From assembly GCA_964509425.1 (NCBI GenBank), contig CAZDWZ010000005.1, positions 310,001 through 374,000 of the forward strand: a stretch of 64,000 bases of DNA, given 5' to 3'. Each line of letters begins with the position of its first letter. The first letter of the stretch is position 1. The translations under genes were made by a program, and so were the position numbers. Origin of the DNA: CAZDWZ01 sp964509425 (GTDB lineage: Bacteria; Bdellovibrionota_C; UBA2361; SZUA-149; CAZDWZ01). The notes below the pieces were generated by a model, which had not been told where the DNA came from, searched no databases, and was given only the letters and a program-made list of their open reading frames with translations. Shown here in pieces: positions 37,499 to 45,593 of the stretch.

Positions 37499-38178
37499 CG
37501 ATCGTCCTCGACGCGGCCATCTCGCATCCGGATGACACGTTTCGTATGTTTCGCGACCTCCGGATCGTGAGTGACGATGATGATGGTGAGCCCTTCCTGC
37601 TCATTTAGCTGTTGAAACATTCGGAGAATCTCGACCGTGGTCGTCGAATCGAGGTTCCCCGTCGGTTCATCGCCAAACAGTATTTGTGGACGGTTGATGA
37701 GTGACCGGGCGATAGCGACCCGTTGTTGCTGACCTCCGGAGAGCTGGGAGGGCTCATGATGGATTCGTTCGCCGAGTCCTACCATGCGGAGCAGCGATTC
37801 TGCTCGCTCGTTCTCTTCGGCGTCGCTCAGTGTCGCTGACGAATAGGACAGCGGCATTTTGACATTTTCCAATGCGCTGGTTCGGGGCAGCAGATTAAAA
37901 CTTTGAAACACGAAGCCGATCTGCTCATTTCGCATGGTTGCGCGCTCATCGGAACTCAAGCCTCCCATCTCTCGGCCGTTCAAGAGGTATTCGCCGGATG
38001 TGGGGCGATCGAGGCAACCCAGGATATTCATCAACGTGGTCTTCCCGGATCCCGAGGCTCCCATCAACGAGACCAATTCGCCGGGCTTAATGGTGAGAGA
38101 GACGCCGCGCAGGACCGGCACGTCGACCTCGCCGGCGTGGTAGGTTTTATAAATGTCTCTGAGATCGATGAGACTCAT
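37495..38178 (-). CDS. MacB/LolD-type ABC transporter ATPase
   Basis: A 227-residue ATPase with Walker A GASGSGKTT, Q loop QSFNLLPR, signature LSGGQQQRVAIARSL, Walker B ILFGDEPTGNLD and H loop VTHDPEV, so it is complete. It powers the FtsX-type permease encoded directly downstream, whose ATG overlaps its stop by 4 bases. The membrane-fusion protein gene ends 9 bases upstream. Confidence 0.96.
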   Translation of the reverse strand: MSLIDLRDIYKTYHAGEVDVPVLRGVSLTIKPGELVSLMGASGSGKTTLMNILGCLDRPTSGEYLLNGREMGGLSSDERATMRNEQIGFVFQSFNLLPRTSALENVKMPLSYSSATLSDAEENERAESLLRMVGLGERIHHEPSQLSGGQQQRVAIARSLINRPQILFGDEPTGNLDSTTTVEILRMFQQLNEQEGLTIIIVTHDPEVAKHTKRVIRMRDGRVEDDR

Positions 38179-38187
38179 GGCGTAACC

Positions 38188-39495
38188 TCAGCCGCCCGAT
38201 CGTCCGTTATTTCGCCGCCGCGGTATCTGAGGAGCGAAGGGATTCGTGGTTCCGGAGGCGCTCTCAGCGGAATCTCGTTTCTGCATGCCGACGACCACGA
38301 ATGCGCCTTCGGTGATTCCATCTCCCTCAATCTGGGTGAAACTTCCGTCTGACCCCACAACTCGCACTTTCACGGCTTCGACCTTATCGCCCTTTTCGAA
38401 CCAGACAACCCCGGACTCTCTCGACGACTCGTCGCTGGTGCCAGCGTCCTCTTCCGACATTCTTGAGCGAGCTGACTTCCGATCGTCGGATTTCATTACG
38501 ACCTGAGCGGGGAGTGGTGACCAGCGGAGTGCCGCATTCGGCACAACGAGTACACCTTTTGAATTACTTACTTCGAACTTTGCGTTTGCAGTGAGATAGG
38601 GAAGGAGTCGATTGTTTGAGTTGTCTGTCGTGACTTCAACAATGTAGGTCACCACGTTCTGCGTCATCGTCGCGTTAAGGCGAATCTTTCCAACTTCGCC
38701 GTGGAAAACCTCGCCCGGAAAGGCATCCACTCCGAATTGAACGGGTTGCCCGACTCGAATGTTTCCAATGTCTGCCTCATTGACGGCGACCCATACCTGC
38801 ATTCGGCGGAGGTCTTTGGCGATGAGGAACAAGCTCGGGGTGTTGAGACTCGAAACTACGGTTTGCCCGATGTTGACTCGTCGGTCGATGACGACTCCGC
38901 TCACGGGAGACTTGATCGTGCAAAATGCTAGGTTTCGATGCGCCTTCTGCACGCTGGCATTTGCTTGAACAATTTGCGCCTCCGCTATCGCGATATTCGC
39001 CTGCGCTGATTCAAACGTGGCGCGATATTGGTCGAAGCTCGCTTGAGAGAGCGCTTCCGATGCGCCGAGTTTTTGCGCGCGTGCCCAATCGCGCTCGGCT
39101 TGATTCAGTCGTGCCTTCATTTGAAGGAGATTGGCCTGAGCGTTTTTCAGTTGCGCTTCGGCTTGATCGACGTCGCTCTTGTAGATGGTGTCGTCGATTT
39201 TCGCGAGCAGCATGCCCGCTTCGATTTCTGAGCCGTAATCGATCGGCTGTCCTTTTTTATCAACTCCGAATTCCGAGATTTGTCCGGCGACCTGAGCGCC
39301 GACATCGATGACTTCTTCCGGCTCAACAGTGCCGGTCGCGCTGATCGTAACAGTGAGGTCGGATCGCTTTACCGGAGCGGTGCGGAAGGCTGCTGTTGGA
39401 GCATCACTTCCCACCGCTCTCCACACCACCAGAAGGAGAACTGACAGAACAGCGAGGGCCAAGAGCGGGCGTTTGAGAGTTCGAATAACGGACAT
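38188..39495 (-). CDS. MacA-type periplasmic membrane-fusion protein
   Basis: A 435-residue protein with an N-terminal membrane anchor (about 10-28), a lipoyl half-motif, a long coiled-coil hairpin (IDDTIYKSDVDQAEAQLKNAQANLLQMKARLNQAERDW region, about 110-190), a second lipoyl half (FCTIKSPVSGVVIDRRVNIGQTV) and beta-barrel domains. It bridges the inner-membrane pump and the outer-membrane factor. It is the first gene of the efflux operon, so the promoter should lie in 39496-39802. The C-terminus has a low-complexity Ser/Arg insert (SARSRMSEEDAGTSDESSRE) that is not usual for MacA. Confidence 0.95.
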   Translation of the reverse strand: MSVIRTLKRPLLALAVLSVLLLVVWRAVGSDAPTAAFRTAPVKRSDLTVTISATGTVEPEEVIDVGAQVAGQISEFGVDKKGQPIDYGSEIEAGMLLAKIDDTIYKSDVDQAEAQLKNAQANLLQMKARLNQAERDWARAQKLGASEALSQASFDQYRATFESAQANIAIAEAQIVQANASVQKAHRNLAFCTIKSPVSGVVIDRRVNIGQTVVSSLNTPSLFLIAKDLRRMQVWVAVNEADIGNIRVGQPVQFGVDAFPGEVFHGEVGKIRLNATMTQNVVTYIVEVTTDNSNNRLLPYLTANAKFEVSNSKGVLVVPNAALRWSPLPAQVVMKSDDRKSARSRMSEEDAGTSDESSRESGVVWFEKGDKVEAVKVRVVGSDGSFTQIEGDGITEGAFVVVGMQKRDSAESASGTTNPFAPQIPRRRNNGRSGG

Positions 39496-39802
39496 ACTGT
39501 TCTTCTTTCGTTTCGGGGCACTGGACTTTTTGTACCCTGATCGTTTTATTCGCGAACAGGCCGCGAACGAATCGGACAGGGCAACGGTCCCCAGGTCTTG
39601 TGCCCTAGGGGGAGGGAACGGACTACCGGACTCCCCGCGCTCCTCAAAAGTTTAATTCCTGCCGAGGGTTATTTTGATGAGAGCCCCACCAGGAGCGTTC
39701 TAACCAAATCCTCTCTTTCATGAACTGATTCTAGCCATATTGGAGACTGGGTTTTCCTAACCCTCCATCTCCGTGTTATCTCGCCGGAGGAGCAAAAATA
39801 TA
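39496..39802. other. 307-base divergent promoter region
   Basis: Lies between the efflux operon (minus) and the prephenate-dehydratase-like gene (plus). One hairpin, TTCGCG/CGCGAA, is present near 39550-39570. I see no recognisable operator. Confidence 0.4.
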
Positions 39803-40378
39803 ATGAGAGTCGGAATTCAAGGTCTTCCCGGTAGCGCCTGTGACGAAGCGGCGGCTCTTCTCCTCGAAGAAGAAGAGACAAGTTTCGTCTATCTCACCGA
39901 CGCCGAAGGTGTGCTTTCGGCCCTCTTTGAGGGGTCGATTGATGCCGCTGTCCTGGCGGCCGAGTCGCCGCTGGGGATTCCAGTTCCGGAGACGGCGGTG
40001 GCCTTGCCTCGTTATCCCGCAGTCGATGAAGTCGCGGAACTTCGCTCCGAGGTTCGCCACTGCATACTGGTGCGTCCAGGCGAGGAAAATGCTCCGATAA
40101 CTACAGTCGCGTCGCACGGAATTCCGCTCGCAAAACACCGAGATTTTCTCGCAAACACGTTCCCAGGATATTCGTCCCTGGAGCTTCCGGACACAGGTTT
40201 AGCCGCGAAAAAGTTAGCCGCCGGTGAGCTTCCGGCGCACACCGCGGTCATTGCGATGAAGCGCGCGGCCGAGCTTTTTGGACTGACGATTCTCCACTCG
40301 AGTTTGCCCAAGAACGATGACTATCAGACCAAGTTTTTGCTGGTGAAGCAGCCGACAAGCTCAGCTTTAGTTGAGTAG
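39803..40378 (+). CDS. Prephenate dehydratase-like protein without ACT domain
   Basis: A 191-residue protein. The ATG at 39803 is chosen over a GTG at 39773 because GGAGGA lies 10 bases before it. The sequence follows the two-lobed prephenate dehydratase fold: MRVGIQGLPGSACDEAA at the start, VASHGIPLAKHRDFLANTFPGYSS (family: V.SHPQAL..C..FL), then HTAVIAMKRAAELFGLTIL and QTKFLLV. The catalytic TRF motif is TKF here (Thr kept), and the usual IENS-type motif is AESPLG. There is no ACT regulatory domain. It may be an active but unregulated phenylalanine-pathway enzyme or a diverged paralogue. It is single-gene, ended by a clear terminator. Confidence 0.75.
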   Translation: MRVGIQGLPGSACDEAAALLLEEEETSFVYLTDAEGVLSALFEGSIDAAVLAAESPLGIPVPETAVALPRYPAVDEVAELRSEVRHCILVRPGEENAPITTVASHGIPLAKHRDFLANTFPGYSSLELPDTGLAAKKLAAGELPAHTAVIAMKRAAELFGLTILHSSLPKNDDYQTKFLLVKQPTSSALVE

Positions 40379-40390
40379 CTCAATCATCTA

Positions 40391-40478
40391 AAACCGCTGT
40401 TGACATGCGGTTAAATATACTGCACATAACGCCTCGGAAAAGGTCCTGTGAGCTTGGCGTTATAAATCTTTTTGTTTT
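40391..40478 (+). terminator. Tandem hairpins ending the prephenate-dehydratase-like gene
   Basis: AACCGC (40392-40397) pairs with GCGGTT (40407-40412). ATAACGCC (40426-40433) then pairs with GGCGTTAT (40456-40463), followed by AAATCTTTTTGTTTT. Confidence 0.65.
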
Positions 40479-40626
40479 CGTGACTTTTCAATCCGCTTCC
40501 GGGGGGCTCCGTCGGCGGCAGTGAGCTTGTGTTCAAAAGCCGCTGCCTTGGCTGGAGCCCGGCCGGGTGCGACCCGAAGTCGCCCGGTTTGGCTCTTTAC
40601 CATCCCTGTTTCGTGGAGTGTCAGTC

Positions 40627-41604
40627 ATGCGAAGAGTCTCGTGTGTCGGTCTTGCCGTTCTGGCGTGCATCGCCAGCGGCTGCGGTCAGAGCCGCAACTA
40701 CGCCGCGGGCACCCGCCCGGCGGCCCCGATCGTCGCCAGCGTCCCGGTGAACCACCCGGCGCAGCCCGTCGTCATCAGCAGCGACCCGGTCGTCGCCACC
40801 CCGGTCACCCGGCAGGGCGTCCGCGTGTTCGAGGAGAAGGTGAGCGGCCTGCCGGGCCAGCCCGACCTCGTGAAGCGGAAGGCCACGCAGTGGTACGAAG
40901 GGCCGGACGACGGGAAGTCGTTCGGGCAGTCGCCGGACAACAACGGCGTGAACAACAACCCGGGCTACCGGTCGCCGCCGAAGGGTGCGCCGGCCACCAC
41001 CACCGCGCCGGTCGCACCGGTGAATCCGATGGGGCAGCTCCCGCCGGAAGACCCGACCAAGCGGCCGACGAGCCTGAGCGACCGGGGCGCGACCCTGCTG
41101 GACCCGATCCCGGGCAAGCAGACGGAGCCGAAGGTGGACGACGAGAAGCCGATCATCGGAAGCATCCGGGTCTACCAGACCGGACCGAACGGCGAGCGGA
41201 TCCCCGCGCGTCGGTACGACGAGCGGGGCAACCTGATCGTCGAGGAGGAGGAGAAGGAGACGGTGACCCCGAAGGCTCCGACGGCAAACATCGCGTCCGA
41301 GCCGAAGCGTCTGCCGACGCTGCCGACCGTGAACCCGACCGTGATCCCGAATGTGAACCCGCCGGTGCCGAGCAGCCCGGTCGCCCTGCCGTTCACGCCG
41401 GTCCCGGTCCCGACGATTACGCCGCCGCCGGCGTTACCCGCAGTCCCGACGATTCCGGCCCCGCCGCCGACCTCGTCATCGCAACCCCCGGTCTACACGC
41501 CGCAGCTTCCGCCCGCCCCGCCGCAACCGCAGGGGCCGATGCTGCCGAGCGTGTCGAACGTCAAGGTGGCATCCGACGTGGTCCACGCGGAGTTCCGAAA
41601 GTGA
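40627..41604 (+). CDS. G/C-rich orphan: Pro-rich secreted lipoprotein
   Basis: A 325-residue protein with a lipoprotein signal peptide (CVGLAVLACIASGC, acylated Cys19) and a GTGGAG ribosome site. The mature part has a small charged region (GVRVFEEKVSGLPGQPDLVKRKATQWYEGPDD), a central acidic segment (RRYDERGNLIVEEEEKE) and a long Pro/Val/Thr tail (about 230-325), with no domain I recognise. Codons and the 130 bases before it are strikingly G/C-rich compared with both neighbours. The style resembles lipoproteins of Gemmata-like planctomycetes, which is an impression and not a match. Singleton. Confidence 0.75.
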   Translation: MRRVSCVGLAVLACIASGCGQSRNYAAGTRPAAPIVASVPVNHPAQPVVISSDPVVATPVTRQGVRVFEEKVSGLPGQPDLVKRKATQWYEGPDDGKSFGQSPDNNGVNNNPGYRSPPKGAPATTTAPVAPVNPMGQLPPEDPTKRPTSLSDRGATLLDPIPGKQTEPKVDDEKPIIGSIRVYQTGPNGERIPARRYDERGNLIVEEEEKETVTPKAPTANIASEPKRLPTLPTVNPTVIPNVNPPVPSSPVALPFTPVPVPTITPPPALPAVPTIPAPPPTSSSQPPVYTPQLPPAPPQPQGPMLPSVSNVKVASDVVHAEFRK

Positions 41605-41654
41605 CACGCATGACGCGTGATCAGACGCTGACGGTCCAACAAACGTGAAACAGG

Positions 41655-41700
41655 ACTTGGGAGGAGCAGGAAGGAACCTGGCTCAGGACCTTCTCCCAAA
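41655..41700 (+). terminator. Hairpin behind the G/C-rich lipoprotein gene
   Basis: TTGGGAG and CTCCCAA close an imperfect hairpin with inner AGCAGG/CCTGGCT, about 55-95 bases after the stop codon. Confidence 0.5.
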
Positions 41701-41768
41701 CTTAATCTCAATTCTGTTCGTGCCTTTTAATTTCCCTGCCCATTATTGCTTTCCAATTAATTTCGATT

Positions 41769-41946
41769 GTTAGAGCGGTTCTCGAAAGTTCTGTCCGAAT
41801 GAATATTGGGAAGCCTTCGGCTTCCGGCTTTTCTCTAACGAAAACCGCTCTGTGCTTACTGGTCGCGCCTCCGGAGCACCAGCGAAGGTCAATCAGACCT
41901 TCGCTAGAGTGATTCTCAAAAGACAAAACTTTTGAGAATCACTCTA
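41769..41946. repeat. Cluster of four strong hairpins
   Basis: In order: AGAGCGGTT (41772-41780) with AACCGCTCT (41843-41851), enclosing GGAAGCC-TTC-GGCTTCC (41809-41825); CTGGT..ACCAG around 41859-41882; AGCGAAGGTC (41881-41890) with GACCTTCGCT (41896-41905); and a perfect 17-base stem 41906-41922/41929-41945 on an ACAAAA loop. GTTAGAG (41769-41775) can instead pair with CTCTAAC (41833-41839), excluding the first stem. It lies in the 434-base gap between the G/C-rich lipoprotein gene and the oxidoreductase gene. Confidence 0.65.
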
Positions 41947-42038
41947 GAAACCGCTTTCGCCCCAGAGATGGGCTGAAAGTTTATGACTTTTGAGAAGTAA
42001 TAGAGTAGGGCAGAAGGGAGACTTTGGGAGAGACTGCG

Positions 42039-43001
42039 ATGGCACTGAATTTTGCAATTCTCGGAACCGGCGGCATTGCCCAGGGGGGCCACGGACTCGC
42101 GCTGCAGCACACGACGCACGCAAGACTCTGGAGCGTCTTTAGCCGTGATGCCGGGCGGGCAAATTCATTTGCGCAGATTCATCGGGCGCAAGCCCCTAAG
42201 CCGGCGTTTGATTCTCTCTCCGAGATGCTTGCGGATCCCGAGCTCCATGCCGTGATAATTGCCACTCCGGACCGGCTGCATCGGGAGCAGGCGGTGTTGG
42301 CCGCAGAAGCCGGAAAACATATTCTTCTTGAAAAACCGATGGCGACAGATCTCGAGAGCGCGAGAGCGATCATCGACGCTTGCAGCCGAAACAAGGTGCA
42401 GCTTGCGATCGCTTATCACCTTCGATTTCACGCCGGGCACCGGGAGCTTCTCTCGGCGGTGCATGCGGGGACTCTCGGAACGATTCGTCATGTTCGTGCG
42501 CAGTGGACTTGGAAGGCCCCTGACGCAAAAAATTGGCGCGCGACGGAGGATGTGGGGCGTTGGTGGAGTCTTGCCGGAGTAGGGACGCATTGTCTCGATC
42601 TCGTGCGTTGGACATTGCTCCCGAGTGCCGGAGAGGTGGTGTCCGTCGGCTCTGCGATTGCGAAAGACGTGTGGAAGGGGCCGCATGACGAGACCGCGGT
42701 GCTGGCGTTGAAGTTCGCTTCGGGGGCGACCGCGGAGCTCTGCTCTTCGGTGTTGTTCGATGCGCCGACGCGTCTGGAAATCTACGGAAGCGCAGGATAC
42801 GCGATCTGCGAAGGAACGTTCGGGCGGCATGGTGCGGGGAAAATTTGGACCAACAGCGGCGCGCTCGATTTTGTCATTGTGAATCCGTTTGTTGCCCAAC
42901 TCGATTCGTTTGCGCAGTCGATCATGAACGGCGCTAAGCCGGAAGTCGATGGAGAGGAGGGATTCCGGAATGTCGAAATCCTTCTCGAGGCGTCAAAATA
43001 G
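42039..43001 (+). CDS. Gfo/Idh/MocA-family NAD(P)-dependent oxidoreductase
   Basis: A 320-residue cytoplasmic enzyme. The Rossmann fold begins with FAILGTGGIAQGG (nucleotide-binding GxGxxA), IIATPDRLH follows, and the family's EKPMA motif carries the conserved Lys near residue 98. The C-terminal domain has AGVGTHCLDLVRW, with the expected Gly/His/Asp of the active site. Such enzymes oxidise or reduce sugars or sugar-like substrates. The ATG at 42039 is chosen; a TTG 15 bases upstream is less likely. It is not obviously in an operon; the binding protein gene downstream starts after 147 bases. Confidence 0.92.
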   Translation: MALNFAILGTGGIAQGGHGLALQHTTHARLWSVFSRDAGRANSFAQIHRAQAPKPAFDSLSEMLADPELHAVIIATPDRLHREQAVLAAEAGKHILLEKPMATDLESARAIIDACSRNKVQLAIAYHLRFHAGHRELLSAVHAGTLGTIRHVRAQWTWKAPDAKNWRATEDVGRWWSLAGVGTHCLDLVRWTLLPSAGEVVSVGSAIAKDVWKGPHDETAVLALKFASGATAELCSSVLFDAPTRLEIYGSAGYAICEGTFGRHGAGKIWTNSGALDFVIVNPFVAQLDSFAQSIMNGAKPEVDGEEGFRNVEILLEASK

Positions 43002-43148
43002 TCCCTTATGGTCTCGGGAGGTTTCTGTTGTCGCCTACCGACGACAATCTTCAATTATCTCTTTAGATACTGCAGAATAGCGATGCTCCCCTCGGAGCCG
43101 TACGGCCAATCCCGGCCGGTAACGAAAGTTCTCACATTCAGCATTTTC

Positions 43149-44237
43149 ATGAATAAAATTATAATGTTATCGGCAATTTTTGCCGGGTTGATACTCGTTT
43201 TCCTTTTTTTTGGTTCTGCGGCTCGAGCCGACGAAACTTCGCAGGTTACGATAGGCGCCATCCTGCCGCTTACCGGCGACGCGGCGAGCTGGGGCGAGGC
43301 CGTCCGGAACGGAATCGAGCTGGCCCGTTCCAAGCTCCCTCCCGAGCTCCAAGCAAAAATTCGTGTCGTCTACGAAGATGATCAACGGAAACCGGCCATT
43401 GCCGTCGCGGCGTTTCAGAAGCTTCTGAAAGTTGACGGTGTCTCGGCGATAATCGGCATCACCGCGCAACCGGGTTTGGCGATTGCGCCGCTTGCCGAGC
43501 AGCATCGGATTCCGTTCATCTCGATTGCGGTTCCGAAACAGATCTCGGCCGGGAGGAAATACACCGTCCTTTTCTACGCAACTGCCGAACGGATGGCTGC
43601 GGCTTTAGTGGAGGAGTCTAATCGCCGCAGCTATCGGCGCATCGCTCGTATCAGCTCTATTCACGACGGACGTTTCGCCATGAGGACGGAGTTTGACAGA
43701 GCCGCGGGTGGGAAGTTCGATATTGTGTTGGATGAGGAGTACCCAATCGAGAGCCGGGACTTTCGTCCGTTTCTGACGAAGCTCAAAAATCTTCGGAGCG
43801 TCGATGCTATCTACGTCAATCTCGTTCTCGGTCAGGCAGGAATTTTTGCGCGGCAAGCAAGAGAGCTGGGGATTACGCTGCCGCTGTTTGAGTCGGAGAT
43901 GTTTGAGGATGAGAGCGAAGTGACGCTTTCAAATGGCGCGCTGATCGGACAATGGTTCGTGAACCAAGCGAGCCCTTCAAAGGAGTTCGAGGAGGAATAC
44001 TTCAAGCGATTTCCGGGGAGTAAGATCTTTAACGCCTTGAATGGTCATGACGCGCTACTCCTCCTCGGAAAGGCTATCGAAGCGAATTCCAACCGGGAAG
44101 CGATCAATACGTTTCTCCACCGCCCGGAAGGTTTTAGTGGAGTCTTGGGGAGTTACCGGCTCGACGATTCAAATCGTTTCGATCTGCCCGTGGCGGTGAA
44201 GGAAGTAAAAGAGCGCGGCTTCTTAACACTTCGTTAA
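43149..44237 (+). CDS. Periplasmic ligand-binding protein (branched-chain amino-acid type)
   Basis: A 362-residue protein with a signal peptide (MNKIIMLSAIFAGLILVFLFFGSAARA) and the two-lobed Peripla_BP_6/LivJ fold: VTIGAILPLTGDAASWGEAVRNGIELA, then VYEDDQRKPAIAVAAFQKLL, and RRIARISSIHDGRF at the lobe junction. I chose the ATG at 43149 because the signal peptide begins there. No permease or ATPase genes lie nearby, so it may serve a sensor or a distant transporter. Its stop lies within a terminator hairpin shared with the convergent gene. Confidence 0.88.
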   Translation: MNKIIMLSAIFAGLILVFLFFGSAARADETSQVTIGAILPLTGDAASWGEAVRNGIELARSKLPPELQAKIRVVYEDDQRKPAIAVAAFQKLLKVDGVSAIIGITAQPGLAIAPLAEQHRIPFISIAVPKQISAGRKYTVLFYATAERMAAALVEESNRRSYRRIARISSIHDGRFAMRTEFDRAAGGKFDIVLDEEYPIESRDFRPFLTKLKNLRSVDAIYVNLVLGQAGIFARQARELGITLPLFESEMFEDESEVTLSNGALIGQWFVNQASPSKEFEEEYFKRFPGSKIFNALNGHDALLLLGKAIEANSNREAINTFLHRPEGFSGVLGSYRLDDSNRFDLPVAVKEVKERGFLTLR

Positions 44238-44247
44238 AAAGCCGCGC
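44213..44247. terminator. Shared bidirectional terminator
   Basis: GCGCGGCTT (44213-44221) pairs with AAGCCGCGC (44239-44247) around an inner TTAAC/GTTAA. It includes the stop codon of the binding-protein gene and serves the convergent gene at 44259. Confidence 0.75.
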
Positions 44248-44258
44248 CCGGGTTTGGT

Positions 44259-45248
44259 CTACTTGGTCGGAGCCGGTGAAGGCGCTGTTTTCGGAACGGG
44301 CGGCTTACCGGTCGGAACGCGCATGCCAGCCTTTGCTCGAGGCTTTTTCGGCGGAACCGGGATATACGAAACTGCCGGCGAAGGTGAGACACTCGGCTTA
44401 CCGGTCGGCTCGCACTGCTTCGGATCGAGCCGAGGCAAGAACACTTCCAGCAGATTTTCAGCCGCGACCGGGAGTGGGTGAGCGGAGATGGTGATCCCGT
44501 CTACCTTCTTAAACTCCGCGAAGACTTTCTTGAAATCGGCGACTCCAAGCTTGCCCAAATCTGCTTCGATGAGAGCTTCGTTCGATCCCTTTTTCCGGAG
44601 CTCTGGCTTTACAGCATAAACGGCGTCCGGAGTGAGAACCAAGAATCCGAACAGATAAATCTTGTCCGATGGCTTCGCTGGAGTCGGCGTCGGCATGAGA
44701 TATTTCTGATTTGGATCCTTGGGGTATGGTTGGGAGTAGGCTTCCCAGATTTTGTTGATGCTGATCGGCGGCTTGCCCGAGCACTTGCCCGTCTTATCCG
44801 TGTCCTTGCAGACATAGATTGCGACCGGCGTTGGTTTCGTGATCTTCGGAAGATCGAACGCGGCGACAAATCCCTTTGAGAGGTCAAACGATCCGATGTC
44901 CTTGCTGAGCGGCTTCAGATCGCTTCCCGCGAAACCTTCGAGTGAAACAAGAAGGCGGCGGTCAGGCGAGAAGCGAAGCTCCTGCTGGATCGCGTCCCAA
45001 TCGCCGACCGAGCAGTTCGTGGTTGAGGGGACACTCAACTTCAGGCGAAGCGAGTTTCCCTTGAGCGGCATGGTGAGCATGTTCGCGGGTTGCGCCATCG
45101 CGGGGACTGCGGAGAAAAGCAGCGCAGTCGAAGCTGCGAAAAACGCGGACCGCAGTCCGGTCGAAAGTGGAGCCTTCTTCAGGCTGTCGGAAATTTTGGC
45201 TTGGCTGAGCTTTGAAGTCAGGCCACGATTCAAGATTCGTTTCGGCAT
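44259..45248 (-). CDS. Exported hypothetical protein with Pro-rich tail
   Basis: A 329-residue protein from the ATG at 45248, which has GGGGGT just upstream. The N-terminus is a long twin-hydrophobic signal (LRSAFFAASTALLFSAVPAMAQ). The mature domain has two Cys pairs (TNCSVGDW, YVCKDTDKTGKC) and mostly beta-like sequence, ending in a Pro/Ser/Lys tail (VSYIPVPPKKPRAKAG). No family recognised. An in-frame extension to 45506 exists but runs through repeat copy B and is rejected. The role is unknown. Confidence 0.75.
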   Translation of the reverse strand: MPKRILNRGLTSKLSQAKISDSLKKAPLSTGLRSAFFAASTALLFSAVPAMAQPANMLTMPLKGNSLRLKLSVPSTTNCSVGDWDAIQQELRFSPDRRLLVSLEGFAGSDLKPLSKDIGSFDLSKGFVAAFDLPKITKPTPVAIYVCKDTDKTGKCSGKPPISINKIWEAYSQPYPKDPNQKYLMPTPTPAKPSDKIYLFGFLVLTPDAVYAVKPELRKKGSNEALIEADLGKLGVADFKKVFAEFKKVDGITISAHPLPVAAENLLEVFLPRLDPKQCEPTGKPSVSPSPAVSYIPVPPKKPRAKAGMRVPTGKPPVPKTAPSPAPTK

Positions 45249-45416
45249 ATGGGACCCCCGTAATTGTAGTCGTCTCGGGTGCGAAGCATAGCCCAGCGGG
45301 GCGGATGAACGGAAGCTAAAGATTCTGGAAGAAGCAAAGGTGTCTAGACGAATCATTTGATCAGACAAAGCGCGCCGAAATGGCGAAGTGGAGCGAGCGA
45401 AACGGCAAAGCGGGGC

Positions 45417-45513
45417 GGGGTATCTTGAGGGAGGTCGAGGGCGAAGTGCGGCGAGGAGCGGAGGTCGAAGCACCGCAGCCGCTTTTTCAACGAAGAGATC
45501 CCTCAAATACCCG
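45417..45513 (-). repeat. Copy B of the repeat element with terminal inverted repeats
   Basis: On the minus strand it runs GGGTATTTGAGGGATCTCTTCG .. CCCTCAAGATACCCC. The termini pair with each other, and the bases that differ from copy A (TTGAGGG for TTTTGAC) are matched in the opposite arm (CCCTCAA for GTCAAAA). The core GATCTCTTCGTTGAAAAAGC is shared with the other copies. It lacks the extra segment of copy A. Confidence 0.75.
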
Positions 45514-45536
45514 GCTGCCCCCGCTCCAAAAGAAAA

Positions 45537-45568
45537 GAGCCCCGGTTGTCTTTCAACAACCGGGGCTC
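45537..45568 (-). terminator. Strong intrinsic terminator of the Hint-domain gene
   Basis: A perfect 13-base stem, GAGCCCCGGTTGT/ACAACCGGGGCTC, is followed on the minus strand by TTTTCTTTT, 26 bases behind the stop. Confidence 0.9.
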
Positions 45569-45593
45569 TACGAGTTTATCGTGATAGTCCGAG

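Noticed and set aside
40426..40463. ATAACGCC..GGCGTTAT considered as an integron attC site, given the nearby G/C-rich gene.
   Set aside because: It is too short, has no R/L box arrangement, is followed by a U run and directly follows a stop codon, so it is a terminator. No integrase gene is in the window, and the other G/C-rich genes lack it.
45249..45506. In-frame N-terminal extension of the exported protein gene (would start at 45506).
   Set aside because: It runs through intergenic repeat copy B and lacks a signal peptide at its start, whereas the ATG at 45248 has a ribosome site and precedes a signal peptide.
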